Origin: a virus | DNA length: 31,273 nt | Virus record (IMG/VR): IMGVR_UViG_3300032164_000047 | Location: 1-31,273 of that record | Strand: one strand, 5' to 3' | Part shown: in pieces, positions 8,421 through 17,005 of the stretch | Layout of the letters: each line of letters starts with the position of its first letter | Numbering within the stretch: the stretch's first letter is position 1 | Notes under the pieces: model-generated | Databases searched by the model: none | The model's input: only the letters and a program-made list of their open reading frames with translations | Told to the model about the DNA's origin: nothing | Made by a program: the position numbers and the translations under genes

Positions 8421-9823
8421 GGGTAACTCACCTCGATAAAGCCGCTCCATTGATTTGTAGCGTTCCACGTCCCAACATTCGTGATGCACACGCACAACCG
8501 GGAATCGGCTCCAAGTGCGGTGGTATAGAATGCTGTGGTATTCAGGCCAGCCGCGTTGGCGGTGAGTTGACTCGCGCACGTTGCGGCGGTGTTGTTGCTC
8601 CAGTTGGCGAAGTAGTCCACTTGATAGCCAAGCGTGGACGGGCCTGCGCGCATGTACGAAGACACGCGCCGGAGCGTCGCGTTAGTCTTTGGAAACCACG
8701 TTACGGCCATGCCGTTTGTTGCGCCCACGACAGCGAACGATTCGCGATGCACGTTCCAGATGTTTGTCCGGGCCGTCAGGCTGTTGATGTTGCCCTGCAA
8801 GGTGTTGGTATCGGCATTGTGCGCCGCGATGGTCTCATACGGAGCCATGAGAACCGACGATGGAACGCTGAATCCGAAATGGCTCGCCATGTTCGTGCCG
8901 GTGCCGACGAGCATTTCTATGCCCGCCGCCGCCGTGCCGCTGGTACGCTTGAATCGCGCCCACAGGTCAAAGGCGTTCGTCTGAATCTGCGAGATCGGTA
9001 TTGAATATAGCACGGATTGTGGCGTAGCGTTGTCTGGCACGGTGAAAACAGTACCGCCTTCGCCCCATTCCGTGAGCAAGCCCGATGTGCGGTCGCGCAA
9101 GTAGAACTCCATCTTGCCGATGATAGTGCCTGCCCCGTTTTCAGAACACCAGAGCGTCCCTGAAATCTCCTGATCCGGCAATGATGTATACGCGGTGTTC
9201 GTGCAACCCCATGCGAACAGATATGCGCCGTTGGTCTGCGCGGCGTTCGTTGTCCACGCATTCGGGCCTAGTGTGGAAACTGGCTGATAGCATAGATATG
9301 TGTTGTTGGTAGGCCCGAAGAAGTTGGTATGGATGAGTGTCTTGGTGTTGGCCATGTAGACGACTAGCGGGGACACGAGCGACTGATCTAACTGGTTTTT
9401 CGTGACGAAGCCGTTTGTCACGTTGGCGTCCACGCCTACGACTGGTTGACTGAACGTGTTGTTACCGCTGAACGTATTGTTGCCAGTGACTACGCCGTTT
9501 GTGGCTTGCACGATCCGGGTCTCTGCGGCGTTACTGCTGATCGCAACGAGGTTCGTGGTGTCGATCCATAGCGTGTTGGTGCCAGAGCTTGCCTGCCTTA
9601 CCGTAGCGGCGGCGTTGGTCACGGTGCTTTCGCCGTTGAGTAGGACGATGTCGAAGCGGCCGGTTGTCGCGGCGAACTGGTTTGTGGGGTTCGTGAGGGA
9701 AACGGCGGCGTTCTTCTGTACCCGTGTAGTGGGGTCAACAACCATAATCTCGTTGTTCGTTGAAGCCGCTATCGCCAGCGAAGGCACACACAAAGCCACC
9801 AGAATTGTCGTGAGTATTTTCAT
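8417..9823 (-). CDS. putative exported tail fibre/adhesin, Asn/Thr-rich
   Basis: 468 residues from ATG at 9823, which overlaps the previous stop by ATGA and starts with a textbook Sec signal peptide (MKILTTILVALCVPSLAIA, cleavage before A). The mature protein is rich in Asn, Thr, Ala and Gly and beta-prone. It contains a repeated NNTFSGNNTFS motif near residue 118 and short Thr/Asn linkers. The last 110 residues form a distinct domain ending in FIEVSYP with several Cys (CITN, CVCITN). Composition and position after the nozzle gene suit a tail fibre or receptor-binding protein, but a signal peptide is unusual for a virion protein. No family is recognised. Confidence 0.65.
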   Translation of the reverse strand: MKILTTILVALCVPSLAIAASTNNEIMVVDPTTRVQKNAAVSLTNPTNQFAATTGRFDIVLLNGESTVTNAAATVRQASSGTNTLWIDTTNLVAISSNAAETRIVQATNGVVTGNNTFSGNNTFSQPVVGVDANVTNGFVTKNQLDQSLVSPLVVYMANTKTLIHTNFFGPTNNTYLCYQPVSTLGPNAWTTNAAQTNGAYLFAWGCTNTAYTSLPDQEISGTLWCSENGAGTIIGKMEFYLRDRTSGLLTEWGEGGTVFTVPDNATPQSVLYSIPISQIQTNAFDLWARFKRTSGTAAAGIEMLVGTGTNMASHFGFSVPSSVLMAPYETIAAHNADTNTLQGNINSLTARTNIWNVHRESFAVVGATNGMAVTWFPKTNATLRRVSSYMRAGPSTLGYQVDYFANWSNNTAATCASQLTANAAGLNTTAFYTTALGADSRLCVCITNVGTWNATNQWSGFIEVSYP

Positions 9824-10323
9824 ATGATTTGCGAAATCCTCCCATCCGCTATCGTCATGGTCATTGTCGTGCTGGTATGCGGGTCCGTCACGTCGTAGGT
9901 GCCGCTGGGCGAACACAGGCCCGATGCAACTACGACGGTATCGGTTGCCCCCGTGCTGGTCACGACTACGTCAAAACTGCCTGTGTACCCAATGACTTCA
10001 CCGTTTTCGACGAGGATGTGAATCGTGTGTCCTGTCGTGGTTTCGATGCAGGCGAAGATGCCGGTAAAGCCGCTGGGGGCCAGCAGGTGTTCAAGGAACT
10101 CATCAACTACCGGCTTGGACGGGTCATACAGATTGTCCTGATCCGAAATCGCCAGTATGCCAAGGTCCACAAGGTCCGATACTCGCACTGCCCGGTCCCG
10201 GAGCTTGCCCTGTGCGCCCTGGATCATCTGAAGGGCTTCCACGATAGAACTCAGGACTCGCCGGATTTCCGGGTCTCTGACGTTGCCTACCGATACGATG
10301 CCCTTTTTTGTTATCTCGGTCAC
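9820..10323 (-). CDS. putative tail protein, unknown
   Basis: 167 residues (MTEITKKGIVSVGNVRDPEI). The N-terminal 60 residues are helical (RRVLSSIVEALQMIQGAQGK). The rest is beta-rich with many Thr, Val and Gly and ends in a TMTMTIADGR strand. The gene is coupled by ATGA overlaps to the nozzle gene before it and the exported fibre gene after it. A short helical start with a beta-sandwich-like body would suit an adaptor that anchors a fibre to the tail. That role is inferred and no family is recognised. Confidence 0.6.
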   Translation of the reverse strand: MTEITKKGIVSVGNVRDPEIRRVLSSIVEALQMIQGAQGKLRDRAVRVSDLVDLGILAISDQDNLYDPSKPVVDEFLEHLLAPSGFTGIFACIETTTGHTIHILVENGEVIGYTGSFDVVVTSTGATDTVVVASGLCSPSGTYDVTDPHTSTTMTMTIADGRISQII

Positions 10324-12242
10324 GATACCACCTCGGTCATGTCGTTGGCTACCACGAGCGAATGCACGTCGTCATTGCAGACGATCTCGAATTCCCATGC
10401 CTTTTCGTTCCGCAAGAGCGGGATGCGCTGTGCTTCTTCGCCAGCGATCGTCACGGCCAGCACCGGGCTTGCGGCTTCGGCGGCGTAGATATTGACGGTC
10501 TGTGGATAGCTGTTGGCGATGAGTTGAACAACCGCGGGCGACCATTGCTTCGCCATCTGATACAGTTTCGACTTCCATGTGCCCGTGAGATTTGCCGCGC
10601 CGCCCCGCCACGACTTGATTGCCGCGCCAATAATCATGTACAGCGTGTCGGTTTCGAGGTCGGCATATAGGCCCGTGGGCTGAATGCTCGTTGTGCTGAC
10701 GGCCGCTGAGGCTTCCGCGAAGTTGAAGATGATGCTGTAGGCCGTAGTCCATGCGTAGTAAATGCCGTCGTGTTCGGCGGCAATCATGGTACTTGGCAAC
10801 AGCGCATTCCACTGTTCGCGCTTGTAGAACGGCTCGGTAATCAGGTTCCCATTCGGCCCCCGACACGCTACGAGGCCGTCCGGGCTTGCGTAGATCACGA
10901 CGCCATTGACCGTGACCATACTACGCTGGCTGATACACGACTGTTCCATTGCCATCTTGGTCTTGAACATCTCGTCGGGCTTCGTGCCTGTAAGCGCGTA
11001 GGTAGCGCCCTTGGTGCCGACAATCACGGTATTCTCTGTCACGGCGATGCTGATGATGTCGTAATCCACGGAAAGGCCGTAATCGGGCCATGCGTGGGGA
11101 TAACCGGGTTCCGAGAAGTACACGGTGCGCTTGCCAGACACGAAGCCCGCGAGGAATCCACCGGGCACGGCTACCAAGTTGGTCAACCCGGTCGGCGGCG
11201 CGTCCCATTCCGTAGACAGCAGGAATGCCCCGCAAGATGAATCCTTCTTGGAATCCGCATAGGTCGTTGTGCCGATAGCCTGCTCCACTACCAACTGATA
11301 TGCCGTACCGCCTTCGGTCGTTATCGTGCGATACAGCCTGATTTTCGTGATGTTGTAGTTGCCGGACGGCGCCGCCGCTGGCAATCCGCTGATATTGCAG
11401 TTCTGCGTAGGATCCACGGATACCACAAGCGAGGCCGGGCTTGGCGGACCTTCTTCGCCATAGGCGCTCAGGTATGTGTAGACGTAGAACCGGTCTACCT
11501 TGTAGTCACTGGCCCTGCTGGTGTCATAGGTCAGAGCGTAGGTGACATTGGGCGATGCCGTCGAGTTGACTTGGGCCGCCGATGCCGCCGCGCCGTCGAG
11601 ATAGAAGTCGGTTGTGCCCTTGTATGCGCTGATGTCGGGATAAATGCGGCCAAGCCATGAGCTGTTGGAATCGTAGGCGTCGAACCACATTGCGAACTTG
11701 TCACTGGCCCCCGCGGTTACGCGAGTCGGCATTGTAGCCAGCGTGTAGCTTTTGCCGGGAATCACTTCCACGACTTCCGTTGCCGCCGTGCCTTCAACGA
11801 GAGTACCCTGCTGTGTCACGGTCCCGGCGCTGTTCTCGAAGTAGTAGCCCCATGACCGCGTCCACGGCACAGAAGCCTTGGCTACTGCCGCACAGACTGG
11901 GGCCGCTGTGGGCGCCGGAAGGCCCAGGTCGTACTCGCCCAGGGTTCCCCGGACCTTCGGTACGCTGTTGTCGCTGTAGTAGATGCGGTCGTAGAGATCG
12001 TTGTCAATCGGGCTCTGTACCACGGTAACGTAGTTGTCCCAACTGAGCCAGCTTGAGCCATACTTGAAGATCGACAACCTCAAAGCGTCGGGCAACGTTG
12101 TTACATCGCCAACGTCCTTGATTGCACCCAGTTTGCCAGAAAGCAGGTCGCAGTTCTCGGCCTTCTGGGCTTCGCCGTCGCCCAATAGGCGCGGAGACAT
12201 TCGCGGTCGAAGTCCTTGGAAGTTGAGTATTGAGAACTTCAT
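10320..12242 (-). CDS. tail nozzle / stabilisation-type protein
   Basis: 640 residues. The start MKFSILNFQGLRPRMSPRLL, followed by GDGEAQKAENCDLLSGKLGAI, is the characteristic opening of nozzle or stabilisation proteins of short-tailed phages (T7 gp12 and P22 gp10 functional class), which cap the tail and hold DNA. A beta-propeller-like body follows (KVDRFYVYTYLSAYGEEGPPSPAS, ITVTE/TVIVGTKGATYALTG strands). It ends ANDMTEVVS and its stop overlaps the next start. Length is in the normal range. It follows the beta-helix fibre gene by 30 bases. Identification rests on the N-terminal pattern and on gene order. Confidence 0.75.
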   Translation of the reverse strand: MKFSILNFQGLRPRMSPRLLGDGEAQKAENCDLLSGKLGAIKDVGDVTTLPDALRLSIFKYGSSWLSWDNYVTVVQSPIDNDLYDRIYYSDNSVPKVRGTLGEYDLGLPAPTAAPVCAAVAKASVPWTRSWGYYFENSAGTVTQQGTLVEGTAATEVVEVIPGKSYTLATMPTRVTAGASDKFAMWFDAYDSNSSWLGRIYPDISAYKGTTDFYLDGAAASAAQVNSTASPNVTYALTYDTSRASDYKVDRFYVYTYLSAYGEEGPPSPASLVVSVDPTQNCNISGLPAAAPSGNYNITKIRLYRTITTEGGTAYQLVVEQAIGTTTYADSKKDSSCGAFLLSTEWDAPPTGLTNLVAVPGGFLAGFVSGKRTVYFSEPGYPHAWPDYGLSVDYDIISIAVTENTVIVGTKGATYALTGTKPDEMFKTKMAMEQSCISQRSMVTVNGVVIYASPDGLVACRGPNGNLITEPFYKREQWNALLPSTMIAAEHDGIYYAWTTAYSIIFNFAEASAAVSTTSIQPTGLYADLETDTLYMIIGAAIKSWRGGAANLTGTWKSKLYQMAKQWSPAVVQLIANSYPQTVNIYAAEAASPVLAVTIAGEEAQRIPLLRNEKAWEFEIVCNDDVHSLVVANDMTEVVS

Positions 12243-12272
12243 TCATGCGCCCTTCTTAAATGCAAAGATTTG

Positions 12273-13736
12273 TCAATGCGGCCAGATGCCGCCTTCATTC
12301 GTGTAGACGTTGGCTACTGTGCCGGTGGGCGAGCTTTCGTCGCCCCAGCTTGATCCATAACTTGCGCCAGCTAGGTCAATTCCGTACATGACGGCACCAG
12401 TTGAAACCGAACCTCTATTGTATATTCCTGCTAACAGGCGGCCGTGCAACGCCGACTTGACTGTTCCCGCCACGTTTGAACTTGACGCCACCACCGAGTA
12501 ATCCGCGCGGAAACCGTAGCCGAAATTCGTGACCTGACCTATGGTGCTACATCCCTGAACCAATATGTAGTCGGAATTGCGAAGCGCCCACACCCCGGCG
12601 TTGTAGTTTGTGGCCGGCGCACTGTTGTTGTAGACCTGGAACTTGATGCGGTCTACCTCGAAGCCAACGGAGTTCCGTTTGAGTTCCAGACAGTTGCCGT
12701 TGTAATTTGTGGACGTGAAGATAACGGCCTGATTGGTGTGTGCTATGCCGGTTTCCGACTGGTTGCCTCGGACGTAAATCGTGCCGCCGCCATAGAACCC
12801 CTCGAATACAATGGCGTTGGTGAAGAAGTACTCGCCGTCGCCAAACTGCACCACGATGTATCGGTCAGCCGGTACGAACCTGTTGTACGAGCTGATTTTG
12901 TTCTGGATAGTGGCGTAACTATCGGCTGTCGTGAACGTCACGCTGGCGTTGGTTGTGGGATCGAGCCTGAAGTTGCCGCCGTTCTCAGAGTTGATTTCGT
13001 TGGCGGTTACGCGGTAAACGTCTACGGTGCCGCCAGCAAATTGACTCGCCGTTACGGTTTGCAGCGTAGCCGTGCCACCGCTGATCGTTACGGTTGTGGC
13101 CGCGAGGTTGCCTACAGTCGCTTTTGTGAGGGTGCTGGTGCCTACGACGGCATTATCCACCACGGAAGTTGTGATTATGGCCTTGACTAACGTGCTGGTG
13201 CCGCCCACTACCCACTGAAAGGTTCCGGTCGTGCCGGAGACCATCGTAAAACTCTGCGTAAGCGAAACAGCTTGACCCAGTACGCCACTGCCGATGTTGA
13301 ACCTGCCGACATCGCCCCATTCCGTCCAGCGGTACAGGAAAGATGCCGCGCCAGTTGCGCTGCCAATGCCCGCAAATGCCTGATATGGCCCGGCGTCAAA
13401 GACGTTGTTGGAAAATGTTACGATATTCCCCGCGCTGATATTGAAGTAGCAATCCCGCGCCACGGCTACGCTGACATTGGTGGGAAAGCCAATGCTTGAA
13501 TTGATCGTCCACGGGCCGCCGTCAAAGATCAGCCTGTACTGGCGATTCGAGACCTTGCCTAGAATGGTCATGATCTCGCTCGATACCCGATTCGTGCCGC
13601 CTGCCGTAAAGTTGCGGACCAGAATATCGCTCGATACCCACTCCGAGAACTGGGCAAACGCTGTCAAGCCTATGGTTGCCATAACAAGCACCACGAGAAT
13701 CGTCCATATCGCCATTGCTTTTCTAAGTTTCGTCAT
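12273..13736 (-). CDS. beta-helix (pectate-lyase-like) tail fibre/spike with signal peptide
   Basis: 487 residues. The first 29 form a Sec signal peptide: basic TKLRK, core WTILVVLVMATIGLT, likely cleavage after AFA and before Q. The central part is Thr/Val/Gly-rich. The C-terminal half (residues about 285-470) has the short-strand pattern of a right-handed beta-helix (VVQFGDGEYFFTNAIVFEG, TIYVRGN, FEVDRIKFQVYNN, DYILVQGCSTIG). That fold is common in phage spikes that bind or cleave surface glycans. It starts one base after the stop of the 117-residue gene. No catalytic residues can be assigned. The export signal on a spike-like protein is unexpected. Confidence 0.65.
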   Translation of the reverse strand: MTKLRKAMAIWTILVVLVMATIGLTAFAQFSEWVSSDILVRNFTAGGTNRVSSEIMTILGKVSNRQYRLIFDGGPWTINSSIGFPTNVSVAVARDCYFNISAGNIVTFSNNVFDAGPYQAFAGIGSATGAASFLYRWTEWGDVGRFNIGSGVLGQAVSLTQSFTMVSGTTGTFQWVVGGTSTLVKAIITTSVVDNAVVGTSTLTKATVGNLAATTVTISGGTATLQTVTASQFAGGTVDVYRVTANEINSENGGNFRLDPTTNASVTFTTADSYATIQNKISSYNRFVPADRYIVVQFGDGEYFFTNAIVFEGFYGGGTIYVRGNQSETGIAHTNQAVIFTSTNYNGNCLELKRNSVGFEVDRIKFQVYNNSAPATNYNAGVWALRNSDYILVQGCSTIGQVTNFGYGFRADYSVVASSSNVAGTVKSALHGRLLAGIYNRGSVSTGAVMYGIDLAGASYGSSWGDESSPTGTVANVYTNEGGIWPH

Positions 13737-13737
13737 G

Positions 13738-14091
13738 TTACACCCCCGCCGTTATCGCGCTACTGACATCAATTCGCTGGAAGTATCCCCAGAGATACCA
13801 CGTACGAGCTGCACCTGAATTCGTGAACTCGATAGACTTGGTGCCGTTGGCCGCGGTATAGCCCTCAAATACCGTCTGTACGGGTTCTGTCGGCGTAGTC
13901 AGGCTTGGCGTGGGGTCCGTTGCTGAATCAGAAAGCCACAAGCTGTATTTGTAGACATCGGCTACAGGCATGGCGATTGACACCGTTGCCTTGAGTCCCA
14001 CGACGGCCACGGATAGAATGGCGTCAAGTTGCGTGATGGGCAGTACCGATATGCCGATGCCCGTTTCGGATGTATTGCATGACGTACCCAT
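13738..14091 (-). CDS. small putative tail protein, unknown
   Basis: 117 residues (MGTSCNTSETGIGISVLPIT). Beta-rich and poor in charge, with a Thr/Pro linker near the middle (SDSATDPTPSLTTPTEP). It has no signal peptide or membrane segment. AGGAGGCCAGAC gives a strong ribosome site. It sits between the Ig-like baseplate-type gene and the beta-helix spike gene, so a minor tail or fibre-attachment role is plausible. The family is not recognised. Confidence 0.6.
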   Translation of the reverse strand: MGTSCNTSETGIGISVLPITQLDAILSVAVVGLKATVSIAMPVADVYKYSLWLSDSATDPTPSLTTPTEPVQTVFEGYTAANGTKSIEFTNSGAARTWYLWGYFQRIDVSSAITAGV

Positions 14092-14107
14092 GTCTGGCCT
14101 CCTGTTC

Positions 14108-14443
14108 CTATGCGTCAGGAAATTCCTGATTGACCCTTACCGTGATGATGTCAAGCACGGTTTCCGGGAGCGAATTGTCCGTTACGGTGAACTCCAACTC
14201 ATACGACCCTGGATCAACGTCAAGCCCGGATGCCGGCACCTGGACACTGACGATGCCCTGTTCGGCCTTGACCTTCGTGCAAGTGGCTTCCCACAGGCTC
14301 TCGTCGGTGTCGCCGCGAGCCCTGAACTTGGCCGTTACGACAACGCCACTGTCGGAAAGGTCATAGACCGTCTCGTTGTAAAGGCGGTATAACTGGAAGT
14401 ACCGAATCGGCCTATCGTCTACTGTCCATGTGATGTCTGCCAT
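14108..14443 (-). CDS. Ig-like baseplate/neck protein (BppU N-terminal-like)
   Basis: 111 residues from ATG at 14443, chosen because GAGGCTGAT precedes it and the previous gene stops one base earlier. The sequence ITWTVDDRPIRYF, then VVVTAKFRARGD, GIVSVQVPASGL and PGSYELEFTVTD, is a run of beta strands like the N-terminal domain of BppU-type upper baseplate proteins, in which a prescribed-change phrase is followed by a GxYxxEF strand. Those domains attach receptor-binding proteins to the virion. It lies directly after the two connector candidates. The family call is by pattern only. Confidence 0.55.
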   Translation of the reverse strand: MADITWTVDDRPIRYFQLYRLYNETVYDLSDSGVVVTAKFRARGDTDESLWEATCTKVKAEQGIVSVQVPASGLDVDPGSYELEFTVTDNSLPETVLDIITVRVNQEFPDA

Positions 14444-14444
14444 A

Positions 14445-15074
14445 TCAGCCTCGCAATCCCGTGGTACGCCGAACATGTTTTCGGCTGGTTTCACACTTGG
14501 CCCTTGTCACGGCGTCGTTGTAGTCCGCAAGGTACTGGCCGGCCAGTCCGTTATCGCTCCACTTCTTGCCCGGCATTCGCAACAGTTCGTACATGGCCCT
14601 TGCAATGATGCCTTCGGCCCAGAGATTCAGAAAGGCCCGCGTCTGGTCATTGTAGTTGAACGGCCATTCGCCGATACGCGGCGCCATGACGACGTTGACT
14701 TCCAGCCCATTGGTTTCGTCGGACGCCGGGATGATCGTGGACCTGAGTTTCAGGATGTCCGGGGGATCAAAGTCGTAGTTCTCCGCGTCTTGTACGGTGC
14801 CGGGCTTGCCAAGAGCGGCGTTGTCTTCTGTGTTGAACCGGACTTCGTCAATACGAATCACGTCAGAACAAATGCGGCTCCAATCCAGAACGTACTCATC
14901 TTCTTCAGCCACAAGGTTCTGAGATTCAAGCGTTACAACCCAGCGTTCAGACGCCAAGCAGAACCGTCGCGCGCCCTGTTTTAGCTTCTGCTCGATAAGC
15001 GGTTTCCCGCAAGACGGCAACTCGGTCATGACATACTCGTAGAAGTCGGTGTAGCATTTCATTTTGCCTTGCAT
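14445..15074 (-). CDS. putative head-tail connector/adaptor protein
   Basis: 209 residues (MQGKMKCYTDFYEYVMTELP). Mixed helical, with a central acidic beta part (LRSTIIPASDETNGLEVNVVMAP) and a helical end (LWAEGIIARAMYELLRMPGKKWSD). A long helix carrying Tyr-Glu-Leu residues next to a DxxxxxN loop is what adaptor proteins of short-tailed phages often show near their C-terminus. It starts one base after the stop of the other adaptor candidate. A second possible start at 15062 (MKCYTDF) also has a ribosome-like AAGG. The role comes mainly from gene order between capsid and tail. Confidence 0.5.
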   Translation of the reverse strand: MQGKMKCYTDFYEYVMTELPSCGKPLIEQKLKQGARRFCLASERWVVTLESQNLVAEEDEYVLDWSRICSDVIRIDEVRFNTEDNAALGKPGTVQDAENYDFDPPDILKLRSTIIPASDETNGLEVNVVMAPRIGEWPFNYNDQTRAFLNLWAEGIIARAMYELLRMPGKKWSDNGLAGQYLADYNDAVTRAKCETSRKHVRRTTGLRG

Positions 15075-15075
15075 G

Positions 15076-15411
15076 TTATGCCCCCGATGCTTTCTGGTAG
15101 TGCAGGTTTGACTGAGCCATGTTTCCAGCGGATTCGCTGTCTTCGCTCAATATCCAAGAACATGCGTCGTGTATCAACGTCTCACGATACTCGTCGAGTA
15201 CTGGGATGACCGTTGCCGTTGCCGTGCTGGCGATGTCGGTCGGCGACGACGTGACAACAGTGGACACGTAAAACGCCTCGGGATGTGAACCCCAGAGGCG
15301 TTTCAGTGCGGTGTTAAGGTATGTGATCCAAACGGCTGTGCCCCAACGCCTTGTGCCAACCGCATCTTTTATCTGTCGCTCACCTAGCGCAATGAATTCG
15401 CTCACCGTCAT
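15076..15411 (-). CDS. putative head-tail adaptor (DUF6682-like)
   Basis: 111 residues from ATG at 15411. The frame is open further upstream to a TTG at 15441, but ATG with GAGGTGACGCCA in front is the better start. The protein has an N-terminal helix (EFIALGERQIKDAV), a central segment on HPEAFYVSTVV, and a C-terminal helix pair, IPVLDEYRETLIHDACSW followed by SESAGNMAQSNLHYQK. That ending (a helix, then an acid-rich turn, then a helix with HYQK) resembles the C-terminus of DUF6682-type phage adaptors that fill the portal-tail gap. It is shorter than most members. Confidence 0.5.
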   Translation of the reverse strand: MTVSEFIALGERQIKDAVGTRRWGTAVWITYLNTALKRLWGSHPEAFYVSTVVTSSPTDIASTATATVIPVLDEYRETLIHDACSWILSEDSESAGNMAQSNLHYQKASGA

Positions 15412-15458
15412 TGGCGTCACCTCATTCGCAAGCACCGACAAATAACGGCAGCGGCAGA

Positions 15459-16100
15459 TCAGACCTGTGCCATATTGGCTTGGTTCGCCATCTCAGCCAT
15501 CTGCTGTTCACGCTCCATTGCTTCTCGGGTCCGCGTTGTTCCCTGTTTACGCTCGGCCTCGAACTCGGCCCACGTGCCTTCTCGCACAATCTCGAAATTG
15601 TATGTCCTGATCTTCGCCACGACCTTGCGTGGTATGCCCGGCAACTGCTTGTACTGGGGGTATGTTCCGTTACGGGCAACATCCCAGTAGCGTTCCGGCA
15701 ATGGCACCAACTTGTCGCGCTCCATCTGGACGACTTCACCGTTGACGCTGAGGACTACTGTGTCGGAATCGCTTTCCTTCGACTTCGGAGCGAACCGGCC
15801 CCAGAAGACCTTCTCTTCGGCAACCTTTTCGACTGCCGGGGCAACCAACGTGCTTTTCTCTACTGCGCCCGACTCAACCGTCGGACTGATCCTGACTTGG
15901 CTCGGCTGTTGCGGAGGCAAGTCGTTCTTCTGCGAAATCGCAAAGCCACCCTGGACCTGTACGATCTCGTGAGTCTCGGGACTCAGCCCTTTCTTTCCCA
16001 TCACAAGCCCGGCGGCCTGCGCTGTGCTGAATGGGCGGCCCGCCATCGTAACGATCAACCCGGTCTGCTCTTGGCCTTTCTTCGGCTCTTGGCTACTCAT
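15459..16100 (-). CDS. putative virion-associated protein, unknown
   Basis: 213 residues. The acidic, Pro-rich middle (residues about 60-120) separates an N-terminal segment (LIVTMAGRPFSTAQAAGLVM) from a basic/aromatic C-terminal part (RYWDVARNGTYPQYKQLPGI, then IVREGTWAEFEAERK) and a helical Gln/Met-rich tail. AGGAAGGG precedes the ATG. It is the first gene after the rho-independent terminator at 16127-16160 and leads the connector genes, so it likely begins a distinct transcription stretch or relies on read-through. The family is not recognised. Confidence 0.55.
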   Translation of the reverse strand: MSSQEPKKGQEQTGLIVTMAGRPFSTAQAAGLVMGKKGLSPETHEIVQVQGGFAISQKNDLPPQQPSQVRISPTVESGAVEKSTLVAPAVEKVAEEKVFWGRFAPKSKESDSDTVVLSVNGEVVQMERDKLVPLPERYWDVARNGTYPQYKQLPGIPRKVVAKIRTYNFEIVREGTWAEFEAERKQGTTRTREAMEREQQMAEMANQANMAQV

Positions 16101-16126
16101 TGTGAACCCTTCCTGTTTGTTGTGCA

Positions 16127-16160
16127 GAAAAGGTGCGCCCCCGGTTAAGAGGGCGCACCT
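16127..16160 (-). terminator. rho-independent terminator after the head genes
   Basis: A perfect 10-base stem (AGGTGCGCCC / GGGCGCACCT, 16131-16160 with a 10-base loop) is followed on the minus strand by TTTTCTGC. The flanks GCAGAA and TTCTGC can lengthen the stem. It sits in the 78-base gap between the 241-residue head gene and the next gene, so it probably lowers expression of connector and tail genes relative to capsid. Confidence 0.8.
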
Positions 16161-16178
16161 GCAATTCTGCGTTGACTC

Positions 16179-16904
16179 CTACCTGCCGCTCGAACACCTG
16201 TCGAACGACCCAGCGCGAATCAGTGCGCGTTCGTCGTTTGCGTTGATGTCCGTGGTCGCGCTCATCTTGATGCCCGCGGGGGCAACCTTGCCGATCGCGA
16301 TCGGAAGCAGATCCCAGCGCCCGGTGATGCGGTAAATCGTACCGCTCTTCACGGCGCGACTCAGCGTCACTTCGTCAGCACTGATTCCCTGTCCGGCTGT
16401 CAGCACTTCGATTACGGCTTCCTTCTCGGCGCCGCCGGCTTCTTCCTTGATCAGGATGCGACTTCCCTCGCCGATCCTGTTGCCGCTCGCCGGCACGTCA
16501 CTGTTGAAGTGACCAGTCCGGTTCGCCGTCGTGTCCAGCGTCCACGAAGCAATGGCTTCGTCTTCGTAGCCGTAAGACGAATTGGATTTGTAGTCTCCGA
16601 TTTCGTCCCAGCCCAGATAGACGCCGTCGCCATACGCCACTGTCGTCTGGATCGTGGATGTCATCTGGTCGCCGCCTTCATACGGCTCAATGCCTGCACC
16701 GGCCGTATAGAGACTGGTCGCCTGCGAGCCGCCATGTTCCATGAAGCCGTTGTCAGACGCCGCGGTCGTGAAACCCTTGCTCCAGTGAGCATGAGCCACT
16801 TCCGCGTCGCCAACCGCGATGATGTCAACCCAGTCAGGAATGAACCCGATGCACAGGTAATATGCCGCTCCCGTGCTGTTGTATGTTGCTTCGATACTTC
16901 TCAT
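16179..16904 (-). CDS. putative head decoration/fibre protein
   Basis: 241 residues from ATG at 16904. A further in-frame ATG exists 18 bases upstream, but AAGGAGAAGGCACA precedes the 16904 ATG. The sequence is beta-rich with many Gly, Ser, Thr and Tyr (IEATYNSTGAAYYLCIGFIP, GDGVYLGWDEIGDYKSNSS). It has no signal peptide. It follows the major capsid gene by 92 bases and precedes a terminator, the usual slot for a decoration or head-fibre gene that must be made at capsid-like levels. The family is not recognised and the role is inferred from place. Confidence 0.55.
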   Translation of the reverse strand: MRSIEATYNSTGAAYYLCIGFIPDWVDIIAVGDAEVAHAHWSKGFTTAASDNGFMEHGGSQATSLYTAGAGIEPYEGGDQMTSTIQTTVAYGDGVYLGWDEIGDYKSNSSYGYEDEAIASWTLDTTANRTGHFNSDVPASGNRIGEGSRILIKEEAGGAEKEAVIEVLTAGQGISADEVTLSRAVKSGTIYRITGRWDLLPIAIGKVAPAGIKMSATTDINANDERALIRAGSFDRCSSGR

Positions 16905-16957
16905 TGTGCCTTCTCCTTGCATTCCCCTCTTCTACTGCGCGGGGGAGATCGGCGCTT

Positions 16958-17005
16958 TGGCGTCAATCGCCAGTTGAAACCCTTGTCCTACCATCATCAG
17001 GTAGG
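16958..17005 (-). other. two small hairpins at the 3' end of the capsid gene
   Basis: CCTACC/GGTAGG (16987-17005, 7-base loop) overlaps the capsid stop codon, and TGGCG/CGCCA (16958-16972, 5-base loop) follows. Neither has a T-run. They may protect the capsid mRNA 3' end or be RNA-processing sites. Confidence 0.3.

Noticed and set aside
12240-12275. TTGACA before the nozzle gene as a promoter
   Set aside because: No TA-type -10 at the right distance. It overlaps the stop codon of the beta-helix gene.
6960-13736. Diversity-generating retroelement (fibre variable repeat)
   Set aside because: No reverse transcriptase frame and no template repeat with A-specific differences were seen in the window.
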